DNA from: Actinomycetes bacterium
GTDB lineage: Bacteria > Actinomycetota > Actinomycetes > Mycobacteriales > Mycobacteriaceae
DNA: 64,000 nucleotides
Direction: 5' to 3'
NCBI GenBank assembly: GCA_023461275.1
Contig: JAEYMI010000105.1
Coordinates: forward strand, 72,100-136,099
In this document: positions 8,337-17,286 of the stretch, one piece after another
Numbering within the stretch: position 1 is the stretch's first letter
How the letters are laid out: each line of letters opens with the position of its first letter
Notes under the pieces: model-generated
Told to the model about the DNA's origin: nothing
What the model saw: the letters and a program-made list of their open reading frames with translations, nothing else
Databases searched by the model: none
Program-made: the position numbers and the translations under genes

Positions 8337-11300
8337 GACAGGTGCCCGGATTTCCGCCGTGGGATTGGCTGCGGCACTGGGACTTCCACCGCCGACGCCG
8401 GAGCAGATAGCGGTCATCGAGGCGCCGCTGGAACCGGTGCTGGTGGTCGCCGGTGCCGGTGCGGGCAAGACCGAGACGATGGCGTCGCGAGTGGTGTGGC
8501 TGGTGGCCAACGGATTCGTCTCGCCGGGCGAGGTTCTCGGACTCACTTTCACCCGCAAGGCGGCCAGCGAACTCGGTGCACGCATCCGCCGCCGGTTGTC
8601 GATGCTGTCGGGCTCCCCGGCCCTGCTGCACTGGGACCCGTCCGGTGCGCTCGCCGCCCGACTGCGCGGTGCGGACCCGGAGGTCAGCACCTACCACGCC
8701 TACGCCGGCCGGTTGATCGCCGACTACGGACTGCTGCTGCCCGTCGAACCGTCGTCAACGCTGTTGTCCGAGACCGAACTCTGGCAACTGGCGTTCTCCG
8801 TGGTCAGTACCTGGCCAGGCGACCTGACCACCACCAAGGTGCCCTCCGGTGTCACCGAGGCGGTGCTGAAACTCTATTCCGATTCCGCCGAACACCTCGT
8901 CGACATCGACACTCTGGCCCATTCGGGCGATGAGCTGTACCGCCTCATCGACACCCTCCCGAAAGGACCCAAGCAACGCGGCGACGGACCGACAAAGGCG
9001 CTGCAGGGCATTGCGAAGGTGATCGACGAACGGCGCGAACTGCTTCCGATGGTCATCGCGCTCGGCGAGACGATGCGGGCCCAGTCCGCGCTCGACTTCG
9101 GCAGCCAGATGTCGCTGGCCGCGCGGTTGGTCACCACCCATCCCGAAGTTGCTGCCGCAGAACGGGAATCGGTGAAAGCAGTGCTGCTCGACGAGTATCA
9201 GGACACCGGGCACGCTCAGCGAATCCTGTTGTCGGCGTTGTTCGGTCGGAGCCCGGATCGAAGAACCGGACCGGGAGCGGGGGTCGCGGTGACCGCGGTC
9301 GGCGACCCGATCCAGTCGATCTACGGGTGGCGCGGGGCGTCGGCGGCCAACCTGCCGCGCTTCACCCGCGACTTCCCGCATACCGATGGCAGTCCGGCAC
9401 ACCGACTGGAACTGCTGACCAGTTGGCGCAATTCGCGTCAGGTCCTGCACCTGGCGAACGCGTCGTCGGAGGAGCTCCGCAGACGCGGCGTGCCGGTCAG
9501 CATGCTGCGCGCACGTCCGGACGCACCGCTGGGCAGTGCGCAGCTGGCGCTGGCCGAGACGGTGCTCGACGAACGTGCCTGGGTCGCCGACATCATCGAG
9601 GGTCACTATCGCGCCGCCGAGAATGACGGGGTCGCTCCGCCGACGACGGCAATCCTGGTGCGCCGCAACGAGGATTCCGCACCGCTGGCCGCCGAGTTGG
9701 AAAGCCGCGGCATTCCGACCGAGGTGATCGGCATCGGTGGGTTACTGCATGTTCCCGAGATCGAGGACATCGTCGCCACGCTGCGGCTGATCGCCGATCC
9801 GCTGGCCGGCACGGCGGCGATGCGGCTGTTGACCGGTGGCCGTTGGCAACTCGGCGCCGCCGACATCGCCGCATTGTGGCGGCGCGCCACAATGCTCGCG
9901 GCGCGCGATGCCCACGGTGCGACCGGTGTGGTGTCGAGCCGCGAAGAGCTCGACGACGTCCTCGACGCCGCGCTGCCATCGGAAACCGTCGATCAGGCGG
10001 GCATTGCCGACGCCATCGTCGATCCCGGCGACGCGGCCGACTACAGCCCCGCGGGCTACGCCCGCATCCGGGCATTCGGTGGCCAGCTCGAAGCACTGCG
10101 CCGCCGGATCTCCCAGCCGCTGGCCGAGCTGGTCGCCGACGTCGAGAACACCATCGGGGTCGCGGTGGAGGCGCAGATCCGGGCCCGCCGAATGCGCGGA
10201 TCCATCACCGGGCGTGAGCATCTCGACGCCTTCGCCGAGCACGTGGCCACCTACGCCGACCGGCCCGGCGCCGACCTTCCCGGACTACTGGCGTTCCTGT
10301 CCGCCGCGGAGAACATCGAGAAGGGGCTCGAGCAGGGACGCATCGAAGTCGCCGAGGAACGCGTCCAGATCCTCACCATCCACGCCGCCAAAGGACTGGA
10401 ATGGGACGTGGTGGCGATGGTGCACATGTGTGATCGGATCTTCCCGGGCGGCCGCAGCGAGGGCACCTGGCTCGGCAGCGCCGCACAGTTACCCGCCCAA
10501 CTACGCGGAGACCTCGCCGGCGATCCGTCCGGCGGAGACACCACCGAGGGCTTCCCGCGCGTCGACCTCAGTGCGGTGAGCGACCGCAAAGAACTCGAGG
10601 ACACCCTCAACGAACATAAGGAAGCAATCGCCGAGCGTCGCCTCGAAGAGGATCGGCGCCTGCTCTACGTGGGTTTGACCCGTGCCAAACAGTCGTTGTT
10701 GATCTCGGCGCACCACTGGTCGGAAGGCCGCGACAAACCGCGCGGGCCGAGCACCTTCTTCACCGAGCTACGCACCATCGTCGAGGCGGCCGTCGACGAC
10801 CCGACCGTCGACTCGACCGGACTGGAGATCGCCCTCGACGCACCAGAACCCGACGACGACGCGACCAACCCACTCGACGAGCGGATCGTCGCGCAGCAGT
10901 GGCCGCGAGATCTGCTCGGCGCGCGTCGGGACGCGATCGCCGCCGGCGCCCGGCTGGTCACCGACGCGATCGCAGCGCGGGATGCGCCGACGCTGTTCGA
11001 TGACGCGCCGACGCAATCCGACGGCCAGGCGGCCGAGGGCGGTGAGATCGCCGACCCGGAGATCGAGCAGTGGCGGGCCGAGGTCGCCGCATTGCTCGCC
11101 GAGCATCGTCGGGGCAACCAGGCCGAGGTCGCCGTGGAACTCCCATCGCATCTCTCGGTCAGCCAACTCGTCGAACTCGACACCGACGCACAGGTGTTCG
11201 CGCAGCGGCTGCGTCGCCCGGTGCCGTTCCCGCCCAACCCCGTCGCGCGCCGGGGCACCGCCTTCCATGCGTGGATCGAGCGGTACTTCGGCGGTAGCCG

Positions 11301-11724
11301 GCTGCTCGACATCGACGAACTGCCCGGTGCCGCAGACTCCACAGCCTCCCCGGATACCGAACTCGACGAGCTGCGGGACAAGTTCCTCGCATCGGACTGG
11401 GCGTCGCGTACCCCGACCGAAGTGGAGGTCGGATTCGAGACGGTCATCGGCGACACGGTGATCCGCGGGCGTATCGACGCCGTCTTCGCCGAGTCCGACG
11501 GTCAGTGGGTGGTGGTCGACTGGAAGACCGGCGCAATACCCGAACCCGCACAGCGTGAGTCGCTTTACGTTCAGCTGGCCGCCTATCGGATCGCGTGGGC
11601 GCAATTGCAAGGTGTGCCGCTGCATCAGGTCCGCGCGGCCTTCCACTATGTGCGGCACGGCTACACGCTGGAACCCGAACACCTTCCCGATCAGCGCGCG
11701 CTCGCCGCGCTGCTGGCGAAATAA
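8326..11724 (+). CDS. adnB: AdnB, lead motor and nuclease subunit of AdnAB
   Basis: The product is 1132 residues with intact UvrD-family helicase motifs: Walker A GAGAGKTE near residue 44, LLDEYQDTG near 289, IYGWRGASAANLPRF near 335, LTIHAAKGLEWD near 686 and LLYVGLTRAK near 783. A C-terminal RecB-type nuclease contains VVVDWKTG near 1063. There is no iron-sulfur cysteine set, in contrast to AdnA. Canonical motifs in this subunit match its known role as the main ATP-driven translocase in mycobacterial AdnAB, which resects double-strand breaks. The start is the third copy of a 16-bp repeat, 24 nt after the adnA stop, and the genes presumably form one transcript. Confidence 0.92.
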   Translation: MTEVTGARISAVGLAAALGLPPPTPEQIAVIEAPLEPVLVVAGAGAGKTETMASRVVWLVANGFVSPGEVLGLTFTRKAASELGARIRRRLSMLSGSPALLHWDPSGALAARLRGADPEVSTYHAYAGRLIADYGLLLPVEPSSTLLSETELWQLAFSVVSTWPGDLTTTKVPSGVTEAVLKLYSDSAEHLVDIDTLAHSGDELYRLIDTLPKGPKQRGDGPTKALQGIAKVIDERRELLPMVIALGETMRAQSALDFGSQMSLAARLVTTHPEVAAAERESVKAVLLDEYQDTGHAQRILLSALFGRSPDRRTGPGAGVAVTAVGDPIQSIYGWRGASAANLPRFTRDFPHTDGSPAHRLELLTSWRNSRQVLHLANASSEELRRRGVPVSMLRARPDAPLGSAQLALAETVLDERAWVADIIEGHYRAAENDGVAPPTTAILVRRNEDSAPLAAELESRGIPTEVIGIGGLLHVPEIEDIVATLRLIADPLAGTAAMRLLTGGRWQLGAADIAALWRRATMLAARDAHGATGVVSSREELDDVLDAALPSETVDQAGIADAIVDPGDAADYSPAGYARIRAFGGQLEALRRRISQPLAELVADVENTIGVAVEAQIRARRMRGSITGREHLDAFAEHVATYADRPGADLPGLLAFLSAAENIEKGLEQGRIEVAEERVQILTIHAAKGLEWDVVAMVHMCDRIFPGGRSEGTWLGSAAQLPAQLRGDLAGDPSGGDTTEGFPRVDLSAVSDRKELEDTLNEHKEAIAERRLEEDRRLLYVGLTRAKQSLLISAHHWSEGRDKPRGPSTFFTELRTIVEAAVDDPTVDSTGLEIALDAPEPDDDATNPLDERIVAQQWPRDLLGARRDAIAAGARLVTDAIAARDAPTLFDDAPTQSDGQAAEGGEIADPEIEQWRAEVAALLAEHRRGNQAEVAVELPSHLSVSQLVELDTDAQVFAQRLRRPVPFPPNPVARRGTAFHAWIERYFGGSRLLDIDELPGAADSTASPDTELDELRDKFLASDWASRTPTEVEVGFETVIGDTVIRGRIDAVFAESDGQWVVVDWKTGAIPEPAQRESLYVQLAAYRIAWAQLQGVPLHQVRAAFHYVRHGYTLEPEHLPDQRALAALLAK

Positions 11725-11726
11725 GC

Positions 11727-11732
11727 TAGATT
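11727..11732 (+). promoter_or_regulatory. -10 element for the channel leader ORF
   Basis: TAGATT just after the adnB stop, ending 8 nt before GTG 11741. It would give a leaderless leader ORF and an independent promoter for the channel and nudC. Confidence 0.4.
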
Positions 11733-11743
11733 CTCAAGTTGTG

Positions 11744-11806
11744 ATGCAACAGAACGGGACCCAGCCACACGGTGAGTCCGTGCGGATCTCCGGTCCGGTG
11801 CGCTGA
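11744..11806 (+). CDS. Short leader ORF (20 codons) coupled to the K+ channel gene
   Basis: ATG 11744 (or GTG 11741) opens MQQNGTQPHGESVRISGPVR, whose TGA overlaps the channel ATG as TGATG. The overlap, and the -10 element 8 nt upstream of GTG 11741, suggest a leaderless leader peptide that couples translation into the channel gene. No function can be read from the peptide. It could be incidental, since the channel could use its own internal start region. Confidence 0.4.
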   Translation: MQQNGTQPHGESVRISGPVR

Positions 11807-12873
11807 TGCGGTCACGCCTACGTCGCGCGTGGGGTGGCGACGATCTGCCCGACCGCCCCGACTATGCCCTCGTCGGCATCGTGCGTATCCCGGAACTGCA
11901 GCAGAGTCCGGGTCGTGCGATCGGCCGGCGGGTGATTTTCGCGCTCGTGGCCCTGTTTTTCACTGCTTTCGTCGTCTACATCGACCGCGACGGTTACCGC
12001 GACGTCCAGGAGAACCAACTCTCCTTCCTCGACGCCATGTATTACTCGGCGGTGACACTGTCGACCACCGGTTACGGTGACATCACCCCGCTCTCGCCGT
12101 CGGCGCGGCTGATCAACCTACTTGTCATCACTCCGCTGCGCGTCCTGTTCCTGATCGTTCTCATCGGTACGACCCTCGAGGTTCTCACCGAACGGTCCCG
12201 GCAGGCGCTCAAGATTCAGCGTTGGAGGAACAGCGTGCGCAATCACACCGTCGTCATCGGCTACGGCACCAAGGGTCGGACCGCGGTCGACGCGATGATG
12301 GGCGACGGCATCAAGCCGTCGGAGATCGTCGTCGTCGACTCCAATCCGGACGTTCTCGAGGCCGCCGCGGCCGACGACCTGGTCACCGTTCGCGGCGACG
12401 CCACCAAGTCCGATGTGCTGCGGTTGGCCGGTGTGCAGCATGCGGCGAGCATCGTGGTGGCCGCCAACCGCGACGACACCGCGGTCCTGGCCACGCTGAC
12501 CGCCCGCGAGCTCAATCCGCGCGCCAAGATCGTCGCGTCCATCCGTGAGTCGGAGAACACCCACCTGATGCGGCAATCCGGTGCGAACTCGGTGGTCGTC
12601 TCGTCGGAAACCGCCGGCCGTCTGCTGGGTATCGCGACGATGACGCCGTCGGTGGTGGAGGTGATCGAGGACCTGCTCACCCCCGACGCGGGGTACGCGA
12701 TCGCCGAACGAGAGGTCGAACCAACCGAAACCGGAGGTTCGCCCGCACACACCCGCGACATCGTGCTCGGGGTGGTGCGCAACGGCGTCCTGCACCGCGT
12801 CGACGACAGTGAGGTCGAGCAGATCGAGGTCGGCGATCGGTTGTTGTATGTCCGCAAGGGCCCGTCGGACTGA
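11806..12873 (+). CDS. Two-TM potassium channel with RCK (TrkA-N/TrkA-C) domains
   Basis: The 355-residue protein has a first membrane helix at about 42-60, a pore loop with selectivity filter TTGYGD near residue 87, a second helix at about 103-122, then a Rossmann-type RCK-N domain beginning VVIGYGTKGR near 147 and a TrkA-C-like domain to the end. This is the MthK-like architecture of a ligand-gated K+ channel. The length and position correspond to M. tuberculosis Rv3200c. The first ~40 residues are cytoplasmic and rich in Arg and Asp. nudC follows 17 nt later, so the pair is likely co-transcribed. Confidence 0.9.
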   Translation: MRSRLRRAWGGDDLPDRPDYALVGIVRIPELQQSPGRAIGRRVIFALVALFFTAFVVYIDRDGYRDVQENQLSFLDAMYYSAVTLSTTGYGDITPLSPSARLINLLVITPLRVLFLIVLIGTTLEVLTERSRQALKIQRWRNSVRNHTVVIGYGTKGRTAVDAMMGDGIKPSEIVVVDSNPDVLEAAAADDLVTVRGDATKSDVLRLAGVQHAASIVVAANRDDTAVLATLTARELNPRAKIVASIRESENTHLMRQSGANSVVVSSETAGRLLGIATMTPSVVEVIEDLLTPDAGYAIAEREVEPTETGGSPAHTRDIVLGVVRNGVLHRVDDSEVEQIEVGDRLLYVRKGPSD

Positions 12874-12890
12874 TCGGGGAGGATGTCACC

Positions 12891-13823
12891 ATGGCCATCT
12901 TCGAGTTCGATCAACCACCGCTGCTGTCGCGATCGACGGTCCCTCGCGCCGACGAGATCCGCGACGATCCGGACCGCCAACGGTCGGGATGGCCGACGGC
13001 GCGGGTGTTGTGCATCGACGCGCGCGGACAGTTTCCCGTGCTCGACGATGGCGCGTTGCGCTGGACCCCGGCCACCGAGATCGCCGACGAACCACCCGCC
13101 GACGCCGCCTTCCTCGGCATCTCCGGAACCGACCTGTGGACCATTCGCGTCGAGTCACTCACCGAGCAGACCTCCGATCCGCGTCGTGGTGCCGCCCGGC
13201 TCTCCGCCGACGAGGCCGGACTACTGGCCACCGCGCTGGGAATCCTCAATTGGCATGCCAGCGCCCAGTTTTCACCGGTCGACGGCAACGCTCTGCAACC
13301 AGCCCGAGGTGGTTGGGTGCGACGTGATCCGACGACCGGCCGCGATGAGTTCCCGCGTACCGATCCGGCGATCATCACCGTCGTCCATGATGGCGCGGAC
13401 CGCATCCTGTTGGGCCGTCAGGCGGTATGGCCCGACCGCTGGTATTCGACGCTGGCCGGCTTCGTCGAGCCGGGAGAGTCGTTGGAACAGTGCGTGATCC
13501 GCGAGGTGCACGAAGAGGTCGGGATCACCGTGACCGATCCGAGGTATCTGGGTAGTCAGCCGTGGCCGTTCCCGCGGTCGCTGATGCTCGGGTTCGAAGC
13601 GGTCGGCGACCCGAGCGACGAACTGCGCTTCCTCGACGGTGAGATCGGCGATGCGCAATGGTTCCACCGCGACGAGGTGCTCGAGGCCCTGGATCGTGGC
13701 ACCGAGTGGATTCGTGACGACCCGAATCCGCCCGACGGGCCCGACGCACCCCGGTTGTTACTGCCCGGGTCTATCTCGATCGCGCATGCGCTGATCACCA
13801 CCTGGGCCCGAGCCGGAGCCTGA
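12891..13823 (+). CDS. nudC: NudC-like NAD(H) pyrophosphatase (Nudix hydrolase)
   Basis: The 310-residue product has a complete Nudix box (GX5EX7REVXEEXG) at about 190-212, followed by the NudC-specific SQPWPFPRS motif. NudC cleaves NADH/NAD+ and removes NAD caps from RNA 5' ends. Four zinc-ribbon cysteines are usual between the N-terminal and Nudix domains, but here the segment reads AQFSPVDGNALQPARGGW and the protein contains only two cysteines, far apart, so no zinc site can form. A GGGGAGGA ribosome-binding site precedes ATG 12891. The gene sits between the channel and a membrane-protein gene, as in M. tuberculosis (Rv3199c). Confidence 0.9.
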   Translation: MAIFEFDQPPLLSRSTVPRADEIRDDPDRQRSGWPTARVLCIDARGQFPVLDDGALRWTPATEIADEPPADAAFLGISGTDLWTIRVESLTEQTSDPRRGAARLSADEAGLLATALGILNWHASAQFSPVDGNALQPARGGWVRRDPTTGRDEFPRTDPAIITVVHDGADRILLGRQAVWPDRWYSTLAGFVEPGESLEQCVIREVHEEVGITVTDPRYLGSQPWPFPRSLMLGFEAVGDPSDELRFLDGEIGDAQWFHRDEVLEALDRGTEWIRDDPNPPDGPDAPRLLLPGSISIAHALITTWARAGA

Positions 13824-13825
13824 GT

Positions 13826-14731
13826 ATGTCCCGGCGTGCCCGCGCGAAGGCGGTCCTCGCGGCCGAGTGGGACGCCATGAAGCGCACCGACCCCGACGTC
13901 CACGCGCGCGATCTGGCCGACTTCGCCGGCCCCTTGCTGCTGCGCGCGCTGATGATCACCGTCGTGTCGGTGATTCCGCTGATCGTGGTGCGGATGGGGG
14001 ACGGGGCCGACGATCTGTTCGTCCCGGTGATCGCGTCATTCGCGTTGGCCGCGGTGTGTACCGCGGTGATCACCTGGCTGGTGGCGATCGTGATGTCTGC
14101 GCTGATCACCATGGTCCTCTACCGCAAGCCGGCCGCGACGACGTCGAAGCTGGTGGTGGAGTTGTCCACCGATTCCTTCCGACGCATCACCGACGGCACG
14201 TCGGTGCTGATGATGCTCGCCCTGGTGGGCGGGCTGGTTGCCCTCGGCGTTGGTCTGCCCGCCCGACGCAACGCCGACCTCGCGCATTCGGTGATCGATG
14301 ATCTGCTCACCTCGCAGATCGCGATTCTGCTCGGGGTGTTGGCGATCGCCTTCGTCGCCGAGGCGATTCGGGTGGCCGCCGATATGACCGACGACCAGTC
14401 GCCGCTGCTGGCCTGGCCGTGGGCACTGATCATCGTGACCACATCCTGGGTGCTGGCCTCGGCCGCCGGGCCGCTGGAGATCACGTCGATCGTGCGCAAA
14501 CTGCTCGTCGAATGGTTGCCGGCGATGGTCAACGACGAACCGCAGGCCCAGGTCATCGACGCGCTCATCCCACACGACGCGCGGTGGTGGGCGTCGTTCG
14601 GTGCGATCCCGGTGCTGGTGCTGATCTGGTGGATCCAGCGTCGGCGTATGGGTGTCGGCCCGGAGACGCCGGTGCTGGATGAGTACAGCGGGCTCGACGG
14701 GACGGGGCTCGACGGGAACAGTACGGTCTGA
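13826..14731 (+). CDS. Multi-pass membrane protein of unknown function
   Basis: This 301-residue protein begins 2 nt after the nudC stop. About six hydrophobic helices are visible (residues ~30-50, 58-85, 125-145, 170-190, 205-225 and 255-272), with a basic N-terminus (MSRRARAKAV) and a polar, Gly-rich tail. I see no transporter or enzyme motif. Close packing after nudC suggests co-expression. It has no recognisable counterpart in the M. tuberculosis order recalled for this region. Confidence 0.75.
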   Translation: MSRRARAKAVLAAEWDAMKRTDPDVHARDLADFAGPLLLRALMITVVSVIPLIVVRMGDGADDLFVPVIASFALAAVCTAVITWLVAIVMSALITMVLYRKPAATTSKLVVELSTDSFRRITDGTSVLMMLALVGGLVALGVGLPARRNADLAHSVIDDLLTSQIAILLGVLAIAFVAEAIRVAADMTDDQSPLLAWPWALIIVTTSWVLASAAGPLEITSIVRKLLVEWLPAMVNDEPQAQVIDALIPHDARWWASFGAIPVLVLIWWIQRRRMGVGPETPVLDEYSGLDGTGLDGNSTV

Positions 14732-14750
14732 TCGTGGTGTTATGGGTGGC

Positions 14751-15035
14751 ATGAGCAACGTGATCGATGACGACGCCGACGCCCGGGTATCCGACACCGG
14801 GGAACTGACCATGTACACCACCAGCTGGTGTGGTTTCTGTGCCCGGCTCAAGACCGGTCTCAAGGCCAGCGGTATCACCTGGCAGGAGGTCGACATCGAA
14901 CTCAATCCCGATGCCGCGGAGTTCGTCGGCAGCGTCAACGGCGGCAACCACGTGGTCCCGACCGTCCGCTACGCCGACGGCAGCACCGCCACCAATCCCT
15001 CGGTGGCCCAGGTGAAGGCCAAGCTCGGGCTGTAG
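14751..15035 (+). CDS. mrx1: Mycoredoxin-1 (glutaredoxin-like, mycothiol-dependent)
   Basis: The 94-residue thioredoxin-fold protein carries the redox pair CGFC at residues 27-30 in TSWCGFCARLK, followed by the glutaredoxin cis-Pro segment VVPTVRYADGS and an EFVGSVNGGN stretch typical of mycoredoxin (Rv3198A). It reduces mycothiol mixed disulfides in the cytoplasm. ATG 14751 is preferred over ATG 14742 because it lies closer to the fold's first strand; an even shorter start at Met21 cannot be excluded. uvrD2 follows 66 nt later from its own promoter. Confidence 0.88.
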   Translation: MSNVIDDDADARVSDTGELTMYTTSWCGFCARLKTGLKASGITWQEVDIELNPDAAEFVGSVNGGNHVVPTVRYADGSTATNPSVAQVKAKLGL

Positions 15036-15072
15036 ACCAACCGGACCGCCCCTGTGGAGAGCGGTCCGCGCG

Positions 15073-15095
15073 ATGTCGGCATCGGATGGGATAGT
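15073..15095 (+). promoter_or_regulatory. RecA-NDp/PafBC-like promoter of uvrD2
   Basis: ATGTCGGCA (15073-15081), an 8-nt spacer, then GATAGT (15090-15095), which ends 6 nt before GTG 15102. The layout repeats that of adnA, though the upstream half is a weaker match. Confidence 0.4.
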
Positions 15096-15101
15096 TGAAC
15101 G

Positions 15102-17198
15102 GTGTCTGCGATTCTCGATGGCCTCGATCCCGAACAGCAGGCAGCCGTGCTCGCTCCGCGCGGGCCGGTCTGCGTGCTCGCGGGCGCCGGGACCGGCAAG
15201 ACGCGCACCATCACCCGTCGTATCGCGCACCTGATCGAGATGGGGCATGTGGCCCCGAGTCAGGTCCTCGCGGTGACCTTCACCGCGCGGGCGGCAGGGG
15301 AGATGCGGGCTCGGCTGCGCAGCCTGGGCATCAGTGGTCCCGGCCAGAAGGTGCAGGCGCAGACTTTTCACGCCGCGGCATTGCGGCAGCTGAACTTCTT
15401 CTGGGCCAAGGCATATCCAGGCACCACCTGGGAGCTGATGGACAAGAAGTTTCCGATCGTCTCGCGTGCCGCGCGCCATGTCGGACTCCCGGTTGCCAAC
15501 GAAACCGTTCGTGACCTCGCGTCGGAGATCGAATGGGCCAAAGCGTCGCAGGTCGGCTATGACATTTACCCGCAGGTGGTAGCCAAGGTCCGCCGCGAAC
15601 CACCGTTCGAGGCCGAGAAGGTCGCCGCGGTCTACGAGTTCTATGAGCTGGCCAAGAGGTCCGACAACGGCGATCGTCTCCTGGACTTCGACGACCTGCT
15701 GTCCTCGATGACCGAGATCCTCGCCGCCGATGACGCTCTGGCACAACGCTTTCGGGAGCAGTACCGCTGCTTCGTGGTCGACGAGTACCAAGACGTCACG
15801 CCCCTGCAGCAGGGCCTGCTCGACGTCTGGCTCGGCGACCGAGATAACCTGACTGTCGTCGGCGACGCCAACCAGACCATCTACACCTTCACCGGTGCCA
15901 GCCCGCGCTATCTACTCGACTTCTCCCGCCGCTTTCCCGACGCCGAAGTCGTTCGCCTGGAACGGGATTACCGCTCCACGCCGCAGGTGGTGGGATTGGC
16001 CAACAAGGTGATCGGCGCGGCGCGCGGACGGGTGGCCGGCACCCGCCTCGAACTCATCGGTCAGCGCGCGCCCGGCCCGGCGCCGCAGTTCGCCGAATTC
16101 GACGACGAACCCGCCGAGGCGGCCGCCACGGTCAAGACCATCAAGCGGCTGCTGAACAAGGGCACCGAGGCGTCGGAGATCGCGATCCTCTATCGCGTCA
16201 ATGCGCAGTCGGAGAACTACGAGCAGGCACTCACCGAAGCCGGCATCGCCTATCAGGTCCGCGGCGGTGAGGCATTCTTCACGCGCTCCGAAATCCGGCA
16301 GGCGATGCGCCAACTCGAGGCCGCCGCGCGCCGCGACGACCTGCCCGACGAAGCCGAACTCGTCTCCATCGTCCGCGCCGTACTGGTGCCGCTCGGTCTC
16401 ACCGACGCCGAACCCGCTGGTGCACAAGCGAAGTCACGATGGCAGTCGTTGCGGTCGTTGGCCACGCTGACCGACGACATGGTGACCGAGAACCCGGAAC
16501 TCACCTTGCCGGAGCTGGTCGCCGAACTCGCCGCGCGCGCCGAGGCCCGTCACCCACCGACCGTGCAGGGCGTCACGCTCTCGTCGCTGCACGCCGCGAA
16601 GGGGCTCGAATGGGATGCGGTGTTCCTGGTGGGCCTCACCGACGGCGCGTTGCCGATCAAGCAGGCCATCGACGCCGGTGACGACGAAATCGAGGAGGAA
16701 CGCCGGCTGTTCTATGTTGGCGTCACCCGTGCACGGGAACACCTGCATCTGTCGTGGGCATTGGCGCGTAACGAGGGCGGGCGTCGCGGCCGGCGACGCT
16801 CCCGCTTCCTCAACGGGCTCGTACCCGACAACTCGCCCGCATCGAAGATCGCCGAGCCCGCCGCACCGCGCAAGCGGGGTGCGCGCTGCCGGGTATGTGG
16901 ATCGTCGCTGATCGGGTCGACGGCCACCATGCTCGGCCGCTGCGAGGACTGCCCGTCCGATATCGATGACGACCTGTTCGTCGCCCTCAAGGACTGGCGG
17001 CGGGGGCGTGCGCAGGAGAAGAAGGTGCCCGCCTACGTCGTCTTCTCCGACAACACGCTGGTCGCGATCGCCGAGCAACGCCCATCCGATGTCAGTGGCC
17101 TGGTGTCGATTCCCGGGATCGGCGCCAAGAAGCTCGACGAGTACGGCGAGGACATCCTCGCTCTTGTCCAGGGTGCCAAAAGTGCAGGTCAAAAATAG
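15102..17198 (+). CDS. uvrD2: UvrD2, superfamily 1A DNA helicase
   Basis: The product is 698 residues, the usual length for mycobacterial UvrD2. Motifs include Walker A GAGTGKTRT near residue 30, VVDEYQDVT near 226, YTFTGASPRY near 262, SSLHAAKGLEWD near 498 and LFYVGVTRAREHL near 536. The C-terminal region has the tetracysteine motif CRVC...CEDC at about 596-617 and an HRDC-like domain (VSIPGIGAKKLDEYG) to the end, both characteristic of UvrD2. The GTG start lies 6 nt after the putative -10, so it is probably leaderless. The final codons carry part of the whiB7 promoter. Confidence 0.93.
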   Translation: MSAILDGLDPEQQAAVLAPRGPVCVLAGAGTGKTRTITRRIAHLIEMGHVAPSQVLAVTFTARAAGEMRARLRSLGISGPGQKVQAQTFHAAALRQLNFFWAKAYPGTTWELMDKKFPIVSRAARHVGLPVANETVRDLASEIEWAKASQVGYDIYPQVVAKVRREPPFEAEKVAAVYEFYELAKRSDNGDRLLDFDDLLSSMTEILAADDALAQRFREQYRCFVVDEYQDVTPLQQGLLDVWLGDRDNLTVVGDANQTIYTFTGASPRYLLDFSRRFPDAEVVRLERDYRSTPQVVGLANKVIGAARGRVAGTRLELIGQRAPGPAPQFAEFDDEPAEAAATVKTIKRLLNKGTEASEIAILYRVNAQSENYEQALTEAGIAYQVRGGEAFFTRSEIRQAMRQLEAAARRDDLPDEAELVSIVRAVLVPLGLTDAEPAGAQAKSRWQSLRSLATLTDDMVTENPELTLPELVAELAARAEARHPPTVQGVTLSSLHAAKGLEWDAVFLVGLTDGALPIKQAIDAGDDEIEEERRLFYVGVTRAREHLHLSWALARNEGGRRGRRRSRFLNGLVPDNSPASKIAEPAAPRKRGARCRVCGSSLIGSTATMLGRCEDCPSDIDDDLFVALKDWRRGRAQEKKVPAYVVFSDNTLVAIAEQRPSDVSGLVSIPGIGAKKLDEYGEDILALVQGAKSAGQK

Positions 17199-17229
17199 GT
17201 TGTGCGAATCCGCGCACGCTGACTACCCT
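17191..17229 (+). promoter_or_regulatory. WhiB7-dependent promoter of whiB7
   Basis: An AT-rich AAAAATA (17191-17197) precedes a TTGTGC -35 (17200-17205), with an 18-bp spacer and TACCCT -10 (17224-17229). An A/T tract just upstream of the -35 is the known WhiB7-sigmaA signature, implying autoregulation. The AT tract overlaps the uvrD2 stop codon. Confidence 0.75.
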
Positions 17230-17286
17230 GATACAGGTCAGCACCGGGGAGTGCTGTGTCCTCAACGCAAGAAAGGAGCGGAAGAC

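Noticed and set aside
13826..14731. Assigning the 301-residue membrane protein to a transporter family
   Set aside because: The hydrophobic helices are clear but no motif distinguishes a family, so the function is left unassigned.
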